64,000 bases of DNA from Fragilaria crotonensis. Taxonomy: Eukaryota; Bacillariophyta; Fragilariophyceae; Fragilariales; Fragilariaceae. Below are positions 52,651 to 64,000 of this stretch, piece after piece (the first letter of the stretch is position 1; every line of letters begins with the position of its first letter). The stretch covers positions 26,591-90,590 of the forward strand of contig JAKSYS010000195.1 of assembly GCA_022925895.1 (NCBI GenBank), written 5' to 3'. The notes beneath the pieces are model-generated. The model ran no database searches, was not told the origin of the DNA, and saw nothing but the letters and a program-made list of their open reading frames with translations. The position numbers and the translations under genes were made by a program.

Positions 52651-54401
52651 CGTGCCGCTTTAGCCAGCCTGTCACAATGGGACGTCAAGGGAGAGATGTT
52701 GTGGGCGAAAAATATCACGCTCTGTTCGAGATAGAGTAAATATCCTCAAAGTAGACAATCCTGAAAGGTCAGGGGGAGATGAAGGATAAAGAAACCGCTG
52801 CCGGATAGATCAGGGCTTTCCTGGTTGATGAAATGAGAACACCGAAAGTGTAAATGTATAGAATGAGATGACAGATCGTTTCAAGTGACCTTCATATCAC
52901 ACACATTTTCACCTTGACACCTCCTTCCACCGAAATCTTGAAATTCGTTCGTCGTACTGTATGGAATTCTTCAGTATGTGAAGAGAACATAATCCAGTGA
53001 TGTACTCATCCGTGCTACCACTATGCAAGACTCAGATCTTATACGATGATGGTGGCCGATGAACTGAGGACGTACATTCGGCGCGTATAGTCACTTATCT
53101 AAGGTAGACTACGTTATGGGCACTGCCATTACCGTATAGGGAAGGCAATTCCTCGTAACCCGTACAGTATGCGCAAGTCCTTGGAGCTCAAAAAGCAAGT
53201 TGTGCTCATAGCCAAGACTTGGTTCGTGATAACAATCGAACACCGGCGTTCAAAGTTCGTATCGATATGTCGGCCCAGCAAGAGCATTACCACAACGTTG
53301 CTGCAAAATGCGTCTTTCTGGCCTCACGCACCGCCTCCAAGGCGTTCTCAAGACCATGGCTGATATCAACTGGGCTACATTCGACAGGGGAGGCGAGGAG
53401 ACATGTGCGCCTGATTCAAATGGAATATGTTCGTCACTTCCCTTCCGTCCGAGGACTTGTTCCTGGGTGTACCACTCTACAATAATTCGCCTGAAACGGA
53501 TTGCTGAGATGGCGACCCAGCAACTCTTGCAGGACGCCTATCATCTCAAGACGGCAATGTTGGAGCTGCAACACGTTGCCCTTAGGGGCCCGCCTTATAC
53601 ACCAAATGGTGACCAATAAGTTTAAACGCATCGAAACGTTGCTCAAGCTTGTTGGTAAACCAAATAAAATGTTGTGTTCCGAGACCAATGGCCCGGCTGA
53701 TCGGCACTTGACCTACAAACCATGATGAATCTCAAGGGGCTCAAACGCACCCAAGTTGCCGTCATGTTGGAACAAATAGGGCTAGATCAGCAGACCTCAC
53801 TCCGCGCAGTACCACGGCAGGAGTCAGATTTCAAGATTTGGTCGCGGAGCACATGCGTGAAATTTGCCAACACAGTACCGACAAAGCGGCCAAGGTGACG
53901 AATGATTTGAGTCGAATGCGCGAAAGGTCGATGACTATCGACATCAATTACGATAGTGTGAGCCAAGTTTATAAATCCTCAAGTCGGAATAGAAGACGAT
54001 CAACGATCTTGAGAGTCCATTGACACTCTGTTTCACACAACTGAATATTTTTATTCAAATATCTAGAATCGCAAGCCCCACTAACAAACCCAGTCTGCCT
54101 GCGGCAGGAATCCAAGTGCATTATTCATGAGTGTTTGTTGTGTTTTTCAAAAGAAACTGATGGCAACCCTTGTAACGTCTCGTTCATGCTTTACATAGTT
54201 CGTGTAGGGGGCATGCCGTCAGGATGAAGAAATCCAGCCATCGCTCACTACCAATTCGGGAAAGCCAGCAGCAGCCGGACACGACTCGAACGACCATACA
54301 CGAATGACGATGGGAGATCACATATCAGTTTTCTCCTCAGGCATCAGCCCTATACACGAATGACGATCAGCCAAGGGCTACTTTGGCAACTCATCCTGTC
54401 A
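52651..54401. other. ANK7 upstream region and companion relics
   Basis: 52651-53160: nothing recognised. 53160-53720: plus-strand frames read protein-like but change often (DNNRTPAFKVRIDMSAQQEH, then IIRLKRIAEMATQQLLQD, then KRIETLLKLVGKPNKML); the last belongs to the companion sequence, the earlier ones are unknown. 53820-53965: polar tail (FQDLVAEHMREICQHSTDKA). Downstream blocks of ANK8 follow from TATCTAGAATCGCAAGCCCC near 54060. A 26-bp stretch with TATACACGAATGACGATC is partly duplicated near 54300 and 54352. Confidence 0.5.
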
Positions 54402-56599
54402 TCAGTCTGATAAACGACGCCGCTTTCTTTCTCTACTGTTCAATTCTTCACCTCGCCAAAGCACCTTTGCTTCCCACTCGCGACGCAGACTAAATTTGGA
54501 CTGCTCCTCAAGACGGCTTGCGATTTCAACCAATTCGCATTTGCGAGCAATGTCCAACGCTGTCGATCCTGCTTTATTCCGAACGCTCACATCCACGCTG
54601 CTGTCTTCCAAAAGCTCAAAAACGACATCCAACCGGCCCCTCAGGATCGCCCACATAAGGACTGTGTTGCCATGGGCACCCTGTACATTCACATCCAATT
54701 CGCAATGCTTCAACAACTCGAGAACAATTTCCCTTCGATCATCAACACTCGCCAAGTAAAAGGCTGTGCGACCTTTTTTGTCGCGGAGATTCACATCGAT
54801 CCCCTCTTTTTCCAACATTTTCCTAACAATAAGTAAAGCACGCTTCATATCACTCCACCTGTGTTCCATGGAGCATGCAAGGAAGAGTGGTGTGCGGCCT
54901 TGATTATCTTGGGCATTCACATCCACCTCCTTGCGTTTCAGCACCTCGCAAACAATGTCCAATTTTTTTTTGTAGCTTGCAATGGCGAGTGGTGTGCGGC
55001 CGCGATTGTCGTGAGCATTCACATCCACCTCCTTGTGCTTCAACAGCGCGCGAACAATTACCAAGTAGCCATCTTCAGTTGCACTGATGAGTGGTGTACA
55101 TCCATCTTTATCCTGGGCATTCACATTCACCTCTTTGCGCCGCAACAACAAGCGAACAATTCCCTTTCTTTCCCTTGAGCATGCAACGAGGAGTGGTGTT
55201 TTGTCATCCTTATCTTGGGCGTTCACATCCACCGCATGATGTTGCAACAACGCGCGAACGATTCTCAGGCGTCCTTCGACACATGCAATCATAAGTGGAG
55301 TGCGGCCACGCTTATCTCTGATATTCACAGCCACATCTGTGTGCTCCAACAACGCGCTAACAATTGCCACATGTCCCTCGCCGCTTGCGATGCCGAGTGG
55401 TGTGTCGGCATACTTTTCTTGGGCATTCACACTTACCTCGTTGTGCTTCAACAACTCGCAAACAATGCCCAAAGCTCCCTTTTGGCATGCAAATATGAGT
55501 GGTGTACTGCCACTGTTATCGTGGGCATTTACTTCCACATCTGTGCGTTTTAACAACTCGCAAACAATCCGCAAATGTCCGTACATACATGCAAGAATGA
55601 GAGCTGTGTGACCGCTTGTACTTCTGATATTCACATCCAACTTCTTGTGTTGTAACAACTCGCGAACAATCGCAACATGGCCAGAAATGGTTGCACTACT
55701 GAGTGCTGTTATATTGTGTTCATCTCTAACATTCGCATCCAACTCCTTGTGTTTCAATAACTCGCAAACGATTCCAACATGTCCATTTTGACTTGCAGCC
55801 CTAAGTGCTGTTCGGCCATCCTTATTTTGGGCATTCACATCCACCTCATCAAGCTTCAACAACTCACAAGCAATTTCCAAATGTCCAAGGTCGCTTGCAA
55901 TGATGAGTGGTGTTTGGCCGCTGTTACATCGGGCGTTCACATCCACATCGCTGCGTTTCAACAACTCGCAAACAATCCCAAAATGTCCGCATTCGGTTGC
56001 AATGATGAGTGCTGTTTGACCACTTACATCTCCGATCTTCAAGTCGACCTCCTTGTGCTTCAACAACTCGCAAACAATTGGCAGATGGTCATACACGCAT
56101 GCCATCATGAGTGCTGTGTTACCGAGTACGCTGCTTCCATTCACCTCCATCACCTCCTTGTGTTTCAACAACTCGCAAACAATCTCCAAATGTTCGTATA
56201 TGCATGCAATAATGAGTGCTGTGTGACCAGTTACATCTCCGATTTTTAAATCAACCTCTTTGTGCTTTAACAACTCGCAAGCGATTGGCAGATGGCCATA
56301 CAAGCATGCCATCATGAGTGCTGTATATCCGTCTACACTGCTGCGGACATTCACCACTTGGATCACCTCTTTTTTTCTGCAATAACTCGCAAAACCATTT
56401 CCAAGTCGCCAAGTCCACTTGCAATATAAAGACATGTCCAACTATTGCGATCACGTGGATCCCAGTTTTTCACATCAGCATCTTGTAGAATTTGCCGGTG
56501 GGCATCAAGATCAGCGGAGGAATAGGTGGGTGCATGTTCGAGCGAATTGATCTTGTTCCAGAACCTCCTTTCCCGTTCAGAGAAATCCAAAGATGCCAT
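54402..56599 (-). pseudogene. ANK8: long ankyrin-repeat gene, frameshifted near its start
   Basis: ATG 56599 gives the leader MASLDFSERERRFWNKIN and runs to ASGLGDLEMV. The frame is then lost at 56370-56394, where the T run has seven T (five in ANK3') and the following A run four (three in ANK3'), two extra bases in all. From there down to 54402 the frame is open for about 665 codons with about 19 repeats, the longest array here, ending RERKRRRLSD. It contains an extra pair of repeats near the start (HTALIIACIYEHLEIVCELL, NTALMMACVYDHLPIVCELL). Intact apart from these two runs. Confidence 0.75.
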
Positions 56600-57290
56600 T
56601 GTGCTGTTGGCGGGATGGGTACTAGACGGTCTTATACTCAATGGTATGCGAATGACGGGTTTGATGAGAATCAAGAGAACCTGTGCATGCGAGATGTGCT
56701 TTGCTCGATGTAAATGTTCTTATTAGCTGTAGTCGTGCTTGTACTCTCGACTCTCTACTACTAGTAGTACTGGTAGCATAGTAGAAGATGAAAGATGCTG
56801 GTTTTTGGAAGCACTTTGCTGCTTGCCGGAATCAGAATCTGGTTGAACTGAAACCCTGTTTATCATTTTCTAGAGTTTTTAAGAACAAGAGAACAAAAGC
56901 TCTCACATATAATGACTCTTTTTCAGGTTTCAATGGATTTCATCTTAATTATTCTGAGAACGCATTCACATCCTACTGTACCGGTACAACAGTATCCTCC
57001 AAGGGACTGTCCTAGGTGTTCTACTGTACTGTCGTCCATGTCACGAATTATTAACATTTTACAAAAAAGGTTTCATTCTTCCCCACGAATATTGGCGCCC
57101 AAGATGGCAAGAGAGCAACGAAGACAATAACATCACTTGTGTGGTGTCAGGCGTCTCAGGCTTCAGCAAACACACACACAACAGAGGGGAACATCTTAAC
57201 AATTTATGGCTGTCAGTGGTGTCAACAGATGTATGCGACAGCGAGCAATCAGAAAGTGACGACATGTTCACAAAATTCAACAACAACAAT
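56600..57290. other. Upstream region of ANK8
   Basis: Shares blocks with the regions upstream of ANK3 and ANK3' (TTTATCATTTTCTAG near 56858, TTCATTCTTCCCCACGAATA near 57071, CAGGCGTCTCAGGCTTCAGC near 57148). Candidate place for the ANK promoter, or for a bidirectional one with the companion gene. No clear TATA box. No gene. Confidence 0.45.
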
Positions 57291-57309
57291 ATCAAATCGT
57301 CCACAGTTT

Positions 57310-58267
57310 GAGACAGGGAATAAAAAGGGAAACAAGACTTTTGAGTGCGAAGAGGGTTACTCTGGAAAATGAGTGCGTCTTATTGTCGTTATGTATGATC
57401 AAGACTGCATCAGCTTCTTTCAAATCCATGAATGAGAGGCTGTCCAGTATTGACGACAGTCTTTCAAAAGTTGTGAGTGATTCCGAAACCAGCAGAGTGT
57501 ATCCACATACGGGCTTTGTGTGACAGTCTGAAGCAGTATTATCACAGATGAGGAAGGCAGCGGCGATCCTATCCGCCACCTTTGTCTCCATATCCTCTTT
57601 TTTCAAATACCTCTCTTGGGGTATCCGACAGCCCCAGCACTCCGGTCCTGGCTAGATATTCGATTTGGAATCTGCTGATCGGATCCTGGAGACGCGTCGA
57701 AGTCATGGGACATTGAAAAGCAAGAAGTGTCCTACCAGGCAATGTTTCGGAACGAAGGCGAGGAAAGGGAGCGGGTACTTTCGGGACTTCAAAACTATAG
57801 TGTTGGCTTTGGAGGATCCGCGCCAAGTTACACGCGCAAGTCCGAATCCCGTTGAACGGAAAGGATGGGAGAATTGGGGCAACTTTGAGCCATGTACACC
57901 AAAATGGTTACAAAATACTTTTAACTCATCGAAACCTTATTCAAGCTTGTTGGAACACCAAATACAATGTTCATTGACGTGTTCCGAGTCAAGTGTCCCG
58001 GCGGATTGGCTCTCGACCTACCACCCGTGATGAACCTCAAGGGACTCAAACGCAACGAACAGGCCGTCATGTTGGAAAAGATTGGGCTGGACCCGCAGAC
58101 CGCACTCCGCGCTCCGCGGTGCCATGGCAGGCGTCACATCGGAAGATTTGGTTGCGGAGCGCATGCAAGAAATTCGCCAACGCAGCACCGACGCTGCGGC
58201 CAAGGTGACGAACGATTTGAGTCAAATGCGCCAAAAGGTCGATGACTTTCGAAAAGCGTTCCGATAG
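57310..58267 (+). pseudogene. Companion cassette relic: nuclease N-terminus joined to polar tail
   Basis: 57308-57480 reads LLSAKRVTLENECVLLSLCM and KSMNERLSSIDDSLSKVVSD, matching the leader of the relic at 19213. LSWGIRQPQHSGPG near 57615 and LEDPRQVTRASPNPVER near 57805-57860 are nuclease N-terminal segments. The nuclease core is missing; sequence jumps to TPNTMLIDVFRVKCPGGLAL (frame near 57955), VMLEKIGLDPQTALR, and the best tail copy AGVTSEDLVAERMQEIRQRS followed by TDAAAKVTNDLSQMRQKVDD and FRKAFR, stop 58265-58267. This shows leader, nuclease and tail in one order and orientation. Confidence 0.5.
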
Positions 58268-58677
58268 TGTGAGACAAATATACGAATCCATAAACGGAAT
58301 TCAATACGACCAACAGTCTTGAGAGTACACTAAAAATACGATTATAAATGTATTGAACGTGCACGTATATGGATCTAGAATCGCAAGCCCCGATCACGAA
58401 CACTGTTGGCCTGCGGCTCGTTGCCCATTGATCTATTCATGTATGTTTGTTGTGTCAACAGAAACTGATGGCAGTCCTTGAATCATCTCGATGCTCGTTT
58501 GCATATGGCATAATTAGGCGTGCGCCTGTCAGAATGGTCAAATCCAGCCATCGCTCATCACTAATTAGTAATTCGGGAATACTGGCACCCGATAATAGTC
58601 GAAGAACCATACATGAATGACGATGGAACATCACTTTCCGCCTGGAGCACCACCCAAGGGCAACTTTTGGTAATTCA
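58268..58677. other. Spacer downstream of ANK9
   Basis: Downstream blocks: TATGGATCTAGAATCGCAAG near 58369, GGTCAAATCCAGCCATCGCT near 58536, ATGACGATGGAACATCAC near 58617. No gene. Confidence 0.5.
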
Positions 58678-60313
58678 TTAGTCTGATAAACGACGCCGCT
58701 TTCTTTCTCTGTTGTTCAATTCCTCATCTCGCCGAAGCACCTTTGCTTCCCACTCGCGACGCTGACAAACTTTGGAATGTTTCTCAAGACAGCTTGCGAT
58801 TTCAAACAACTCGCATTTGCGAGCAATGTCCAATGCCGTCGATCCTGCCTTATTCCTAAGATTAACGTCCACCTTGCCGTTTTCCAAAAGCTCACAAACC
58901 ACATCTAACCGGCCCCTAAGGGTCGCCCAGATAAGGGCTGTGTTCCCTTGAGGACCTTGAATATTCACGTCCACCTTGTCGTGCTTCAACAACTCGAGAA
59001 CGATTTCCCATCGGTTATGTACACTCGACACGTACAATGCTGTGCGAGCTTGTTTGTCTCCGAGGTTCACATCACCCTCCTTGCGTTTCAACAGCGCGCG
59101 AACAATTGCCAAATAGCCATTTTTACTTGCAATGATAAGTGGCGTACAGCCATCTTTATCTTGAGCATTCACATTCACCTCTTTGCGTCCCAACAGCAAG
59201 CGAACAATTCCCTTTCTTTTCTTTGAGCATGCAACGAGGAGTGGTGTTCTGTCATCCTTATCTTGGGCGTTCACATCCACCTCAAGATGCTGCAACAACG
59301 CGGGAACAATATTCAGGCGTCCTTCGACGCATGCAATCATAAGTGGTGTGCGGCCATTTACCTCTGATATTCACATCCATATCTTTGTGCTGCAACAATG
59401 CGCTAACAATTGCCAAATGTCCACCGCCGCTTGCAATGAAGAGTGCTGTTTTAACGCTTGCATCTCCGATATTAACATTCACCCTCTTGTGTTTTAATAA
59501 CTCGCAAACAATCCCTACATGTCCCACTTTCGCTTGTAGCGATGAGCGCTGTTTCACCGCATGCAGATCCCATATTGACATCCACCTCCTTGTGCTTCAA
59601 CAACTCGCAAACAACTTCAAAATGACCAAGGACGATTGCAGCCTTTAGTGGTGTTCGGTCGTACTTATCCTTGGCATTCACATCCACCTCCTTGCGTTTC
59701 AGCAACGCGCAAACGATGTCCAAACTTCCTGAGCATGCGCCGATGAGTGGTGTACACCCGGCAGAATTTTTTACATTCACATTGACCTCTTCGTGCTTCA
59801 TCAATTCACAAACAACTGGTAAACGCTTATAAAGGCATGCCATCATGAGTGCTGTGTTACCGTCTGCACTGCTTCCGTTCACCTCCATCACCTCCTTGTG
59901 TTTCAACAACTTGCAAACAATCCCCATATGTCCGTACATGCATGCAATAATGAGTGCTGTGTGACCTCTTGCATTTCCGATATTCAAATCAACCTCCTTG
60001 CGCTTCAATAACTCGCAAACAACTGGTAAATGGTCATGAATGCACGCCATCATGAGTGCTGTGCACTGCTGTGGACATTCACCTCCATCACCTTCTTGTG
60101 TTGCAACAACTCGCGAACCATTTCCAAATCACCGAGTCCGCTTGCAATATAAAGACATGTCCAACTATTACGGTCACGTGGATCCCAGTTCTTCATATCA
60201 GCCTCGTGTAGAATTGCACGACAATCATGGAATGAATCGCTGGGTGCATGTTTGAGCGACTTGATCTTGTTCCAGAGCCTCCTTTCCTGTTCAGAGGTAT
60301 GCAAAGATGACAT
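58678..60313 (-). pseudogene. ANK9: ankyrin-repeat gene with several frameshifts and a deletion
   Basis: ATG 60313 gives MSSLHTSEQERRLWNKIKSL. Frame changes occur near 60060 (about 10 bp missing before CACTGCTG), near 59530 (around TCCCACTTTCG) and near 59355 (missing bases after GGTGTGCGGCC). Open pieces: 60313-60050, 60053-59472, 59581-59282 and 59340-58678. The 3' part also lacks repeats: it passes from LLKRKEGDVNLGDKQ directly into the capping repeats. The tail RERKRRRLSD is retained. This is the most damaged ANK member of the window. Confidence 0.75.
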
Positions 60314-60661
60314 GTCTCTATTGGCACTTTACTTGCTAGAGTAGGGCTTATACCCAATGATATTACGCAAAGGACGGATTGTGTGTTAACGATGGACCTG
60401 TGTGTGTCATGCGCTTGATGTGTATTTTTCTGTATGATACATATAATACATGATACATGAAGGATGCGCGTCTCCTCTCTCCAGTCTCCAGTCTCCAGTC
60501 TCTAGCAAAGCACCCGCGGGAATCAGAATCCCGTTTTGATGACAAAACGAGCAAAAGCTCACGAAACTGATGACATTTTGATTTCAAAGCATATATTTTT
60601 TCAGTTTTCAATTCTGATTCCGCATTTCATCAAGCAGTATTCACGCAGAGTACAGTACTCG
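60314..60661. other. Upstream region of ANK9
   Basis: Short upstream sequence with CTCCAGTCTCCAGTCTCCAG at 60479-60500, a sequence variant of the satellite that follows. No gene. Confidence 0.4.
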
Positions 60662-60787
60662 CCAGTCCCCAGTCCCCAGTCCCCAGTCCCCAGTCCCCAG
60701 TCCCCAGTCCCCAGTCCCCAGTCCCCAGTCCCCAGTCCCCAGTCCCCAGTCCCCAGTCCCCAGTCCCCAGTCCCCAGTCCCCAGTCC
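60662..60787. repeat. 7-bp tandem satellite (AGTCCCC)n, about 18 copies
   Basis: Eighteen or so perfect units of AGTCCCC in 126 bp. Because 7 is not a multiple of 3, all frames stay open in both directions and produce spurious PSPQSPV- and GLGTGDW-type ORFs. Confidence 0.95.
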
Positions 60788-62191
60788 CACAAGAAGAAAA
60801 TTGACGACATGCTTTTTCTTGTACTGTACGAGGTACATGTAACTCATACCCAGAGAGCCGCGGCCACATATCATACCTGACAGTCTGGCCATCCGCAGCA
60901 ACATTATCACAGACGAGGAAGAATCCATCAGTGGCGATCGGCATGCGCTTACCAGCACCTTACTACGTCTTCCATTGGAGACCCCTACCAATGCCGCCAT
61001 GTCCCCACCTCCTTCTAATCACAAATACCTTTCTAGGGGTATCCGACAGCTCCACCACTCCGATCCTGGCTAGATATTCGATTTGGAATCTGCTGATCAG
61101 ACCTTCGAGAAGATACAAAATCCTTGTCGCTAGGAATTGGACATTGACAAAGAATAAGAGCCCTACGAGTCAATGTTCCTGAACGCTCCTATTGAAACCA
61201 CCTGGGAATTGGAAGATCCGCACCAAATCACACAAGTCTAAGGGAACGATCAAGGCAAATTTGAATGAAACCGGTCGTCATCAAGATCGTGACATGAGTC
61301 GTGCTGCCTCTGAACCGGTCGATACATTTTCTCGCTCGCGGTATTTTTGTGGCTCGCCTATAGTATAGTACACAACATCCAGCACTCCCCGCGACGATGA
61401 AGAGTATTTGGAAAGGTTCCACATTTCAAATATTCGCGAAGGACGAACGACAAAATCAGCCAAGGCACTGACGAGTTCTTTCAGATAAAAATGCATGATC
61501 TTCCCATCGGACTGAGTTGGACCTGAGGATCTTGCGATTGTTATATCTCACATCACATGATCATGGCAATGACAACCATAGTTGTTCTGCAACCGAAGAG
61601 ACTGCACAATACTTTGACTTCGACATGGGGGCGACGGCAGAAGAGCTGACTGCAATATAACGTGAGGTTCGTTGGAACAAAATGGGCTCGACCCGCCGAC
61701 TGCGGGAGTCACATCGGAAGAGTTGGTCGCGAAGCGAATGCAAGACATTCTCCAACGCAGTACCGATGAAGCTGCCAAGGTGAACAACGATCTGAGTCAA
61801 ATGCGCCAAAAGGTCAATGACCTTCAAAAAGCATTCCGGATGTTTGGGCCAAGTATACAAATCATTAACTCGGAATGAAAAACGATCAACAGCATTGAGA
61901 GCACAAGCCCCGCTAACGAACACAGCCCACCTGCAACGAGTTTGTCCATATAGCTCTTTTTATGCATGTTTGTTGTAAGAAACTAACGGCAATCATTATA
62001 ACATCTCGTTACTACTCGCATCATACGTGAAGCGGGCATGCAAATCAGGATGGTCAAATCCAGCCATCGCTCATCATCAATTCGAAAATACAGGCACCCA
62101 TGTGAGTCGACGGATATACTTGAATGACGATAGAAAATCACCGTACCCCTTTGTCCATCATCCACGCCAATCTTCGGCAATCGATCTTTCA
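60788..62191 (+). pseudogene. Companion cassette relics upstream of ANK9, downstream of ANK10
   Basis: Plus-strand remnants in order: ITDEED-like acidic stretch near 60910; TFLGVSDSSTTPILARYS near 61030-61080 (compare RQPTTPVLARYS of the nuclease); ELEDPHQITQV near 61208; a core-region remnant near 61265-61450; C-terminal AQYFDFDMGATAEEL near 61600-61650; then the open tail 61672-61878 (MEQNGLDPPTAGVTSEELVA, ..., AAKVNNDLSQMRQKVNDLQK). Much of the cassette order is recognisable but no frame is continuous. 61950-62190 holds the standard ANK downstream blocks. Confidence 0.5.
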
Positions 62192-64000
62192 TCAGTCTGA
62201 TAAACGACGTCGCTTTCTTTCTCTGCTGTTCAATTCCACATCCTGCCGAAAGACACTTGCTTCCCACTCGCGACGCAGACAAACCTTGGTGTATTCCTCA
62301 AGACAGCGTACGATTTCAAACGATTCGCGTTTACGAGCAATGTCCAAAGCTGTCGATCCTGCTTTATTACGGACACTCACATCCACCCTGTCATCCCCCA
62401 CAAGCTCACAAACCACATCCAACCGGCCCCTGAGGGTTGCCCAGATAAGGGCTGTGTTGCCATGAGCACCTTGTACATTCACATCCACATCGCTGTGCTT
62501 CAACATCTCGAGAACAATTTCCCATCGATCTTCTACACAGGCCACGTAAAAGGCTGTGCGACCTTTCTTGTCTCTAAGGTTTACATCCACCCCCTCGTGT
62601 TTCAACAATTCGCAAACAACAGGCAAACCACGCTCCAATTCACTCCGCTGTTCCACGGAGCAAGCAAGGATGAGTGGTGTGCACCCATGGGTATCTTGGG
62701 CATTCACATCCACCTCCTTGCGTTTCAGCAACTCGCGAACGATGTCCAAATGATTTTTGTAGCTTGCAATGGCGAGTGATGTGCGGCCGCGCTTGTCGCG
62801 GGCATTCGTATCCACCGCCTTATGTTTCAAGAGTGCGCGAACAATTCCCAAATAGCCATCTTCGCTTGCACTGTAAAGTGCAGTCCAGCAATACCTATCC
62901 TGTGCATTCAAATCCACCTCTTTGCGCTGCAACAACATGCGAACGATTGTCAGATGTCCATTGATACATGCAATCAGGAGTGGCGTACGGCCCTGCACAT
63001 CTCTGATATTCATTTTCACCTTTTCCGACTTGTGGCGCAACAATGCGCGAACAATTGCCGCGTGTCCGCGGCCACTAGCAATGCGGAGTGCCGTGTCGGC
63101 ATACTTGTTATGGGCATTCACATCGAGCTCCTTGCGCTGCAACAACTTGCGAACAATGTTCAAATCTCCATTTTTGCATGCAATGATGAGAGGTGTACGA
63201 CCATAACAATCTTTGGCATTCACTTCCACCCCCTCGTGTTTCAATAACTCACAAACAATCCCCACATGGCGAAAGCTGCTGGCCGTGGTGAGTGCCGTTC
63301 TATTCTGTGCACTTCTGATTTTCACATTCAACTCTTTACGTTTCAATAACTCGCGAACGATCTCCGCATTGCCAGAAATGATTGCTGTAGTTAGTGGCAC
63401 TAAACCTGCTGCATCTCTGATATTCACGTCCAACTCCTTGTGTTTCAATAACTCGCAAGCAATTCCCACATGTCCATTACGACTTACAACCTCGAGTGCT
63501 GTTTGGCCATTCTTATCTTGGGCATTCAAAGCAATTTCCAAATGTCCAAGGTTGCCTGCTATGACGAGTGCTGTTCGGCTTCTCGTACATCGGGCATTCA
63601 CATCCACCTCTCTGAGCTTCAACAACTGGCGAACAATCCCCAAATGTTTGCACATGCATGCAAGAATGAGTGCTGTTTTACCTCTTGCATCTCCGATCTT
63701 CAAATCAACCTCCTTGTGCTTCAAGAACTCGCAAACAACTGGTACATGGTCATGAATGCACGCCATCATGAGTGCTGTGCTACCGTGTCCACTGCTGCGG
63801 TCATTGACCGCCTCGATCATCTCCTTGTGTTGCAACAACTCGCGAAGCATTTCCAAGTCGCCAAGTCCGCTTGCAATATAAAGACATGTCCAACTAGTAC
63901 GGTCACATGGATCCCAGTTCTTCACATCAGCCTCCTGTAGAACTGAACGACAATCGAAGTGTGAATCACCGGGGCACCGTTGAGCGACTTGATCTTCTTC
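62192..64000 (-). pseudogene. ANK10: ankyrin-repeat gene, 5' end beyond the window
   Basis: Open from about 63960 down to 62192, about 16 repeats, closest to ANK2/ANK2' (same 24-residue short repeat RTALVIAGNLGHLEIALNAQ and extended HKSEKVKMNIRDVQG unit), tail RERKRRRLSD. The ATG should lie about 40 bp beyond position 64000, judged from ANK2'. In the leader, one base appears to be missing at about 63972 (GGTGCCCCGGTGATTC against GGTGCCCCTGGTGATTC on the minus strand in ANK2'), which would break the frame between leader and repeats. If that is an error the gene is intact as far as visible. Confidence 0.7.

Noticed and set aside
60662-60787. Possible CRISPR-like array
   Set aside because: Units are 7 bp and contiguous with no spacers; the context is eukaryotic.
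60536-61000. ORFs reading PSPQSPV on plus and GLGTGDW on minus
   Set aside because: Produced by the 7-bp satellite, which keeps all frames open; no gene.

Overview
The window looks like nuclear DNA of a microalga, most probably a diatom or a related stramenopile. The evidence is a Ty1/copia element with the RT motif WHVDD and the protease-region motif LLDNQSTVDVF, a piggyBac-like transposase with a GT-AG intron, large eukaryotic ankyrin genes, and many TIR and fold-back elements. The lineage is an inference from family resemblance; no rRNA or organelle gene is present to fix it.

The dominant feature is a tandem family of ankyrin-repeat (ANK) genes, all on the minus strand. They are ANK1-6 in block A (1.7-26.9 kb), and ANK1'-4' plus ANK7-10 in block B (35.6-64 kb). 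Proteins share an N-terminal leader (MSSLDSS-EQERRFWNKI), 34-residue repeats, three near-invariant C-terminal repeats and usually a basic tail (RERKRRR). Spacers between ANK genes share blocks in fixed order. They carry plus-strand relics of a RecB/PD-(D/E)XK-type nuclease gene (best copy 19.2-20.3 kb) and of a second sequence ending in a polar, coiled-coil-like segment. The amplified unit therefore seems to have been a two- or three-gene cassette, of which mainly the ANK gene stays open.

Blocks A and B are a segmental duplication: 1-~19,003 corresponds to 34,049-~51,317. Three insertions interrupt it, each in one copy only: a 5.7-kb copia element inside ANK2 (5,144-10,862, TSD GTGTG), a 610-bp hAT-like MITE (18,213-18,822, TSD GGAGTATT), and a 4.4-kb piggyBac-like transposon in block B (46,434-50,840). 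The last is the most unusual object here: a YqaJ/lambda-exonuclease-type nuclease domain and a SAP motif lie inside its DDE transposase.

Between the blocks (26.9-33.3 kb) lies mobile-element debris: two elements sharing the TIR GGGACATSCGG, one with a 272-codon ORF; a gag-like remnant; and a 1.7-kb nested palindrome. A type II membrane glycosyltransferase-like gene (33,320-34,246) opens block B, and its 3' end opens block A at the window edge.

Many ANK and transposon frames are broken by 1-nt changes in homopolymers, often in only one of two duplicate copies. Real decay and uncorrected assembly errors cannot be separated from the sequence alone.
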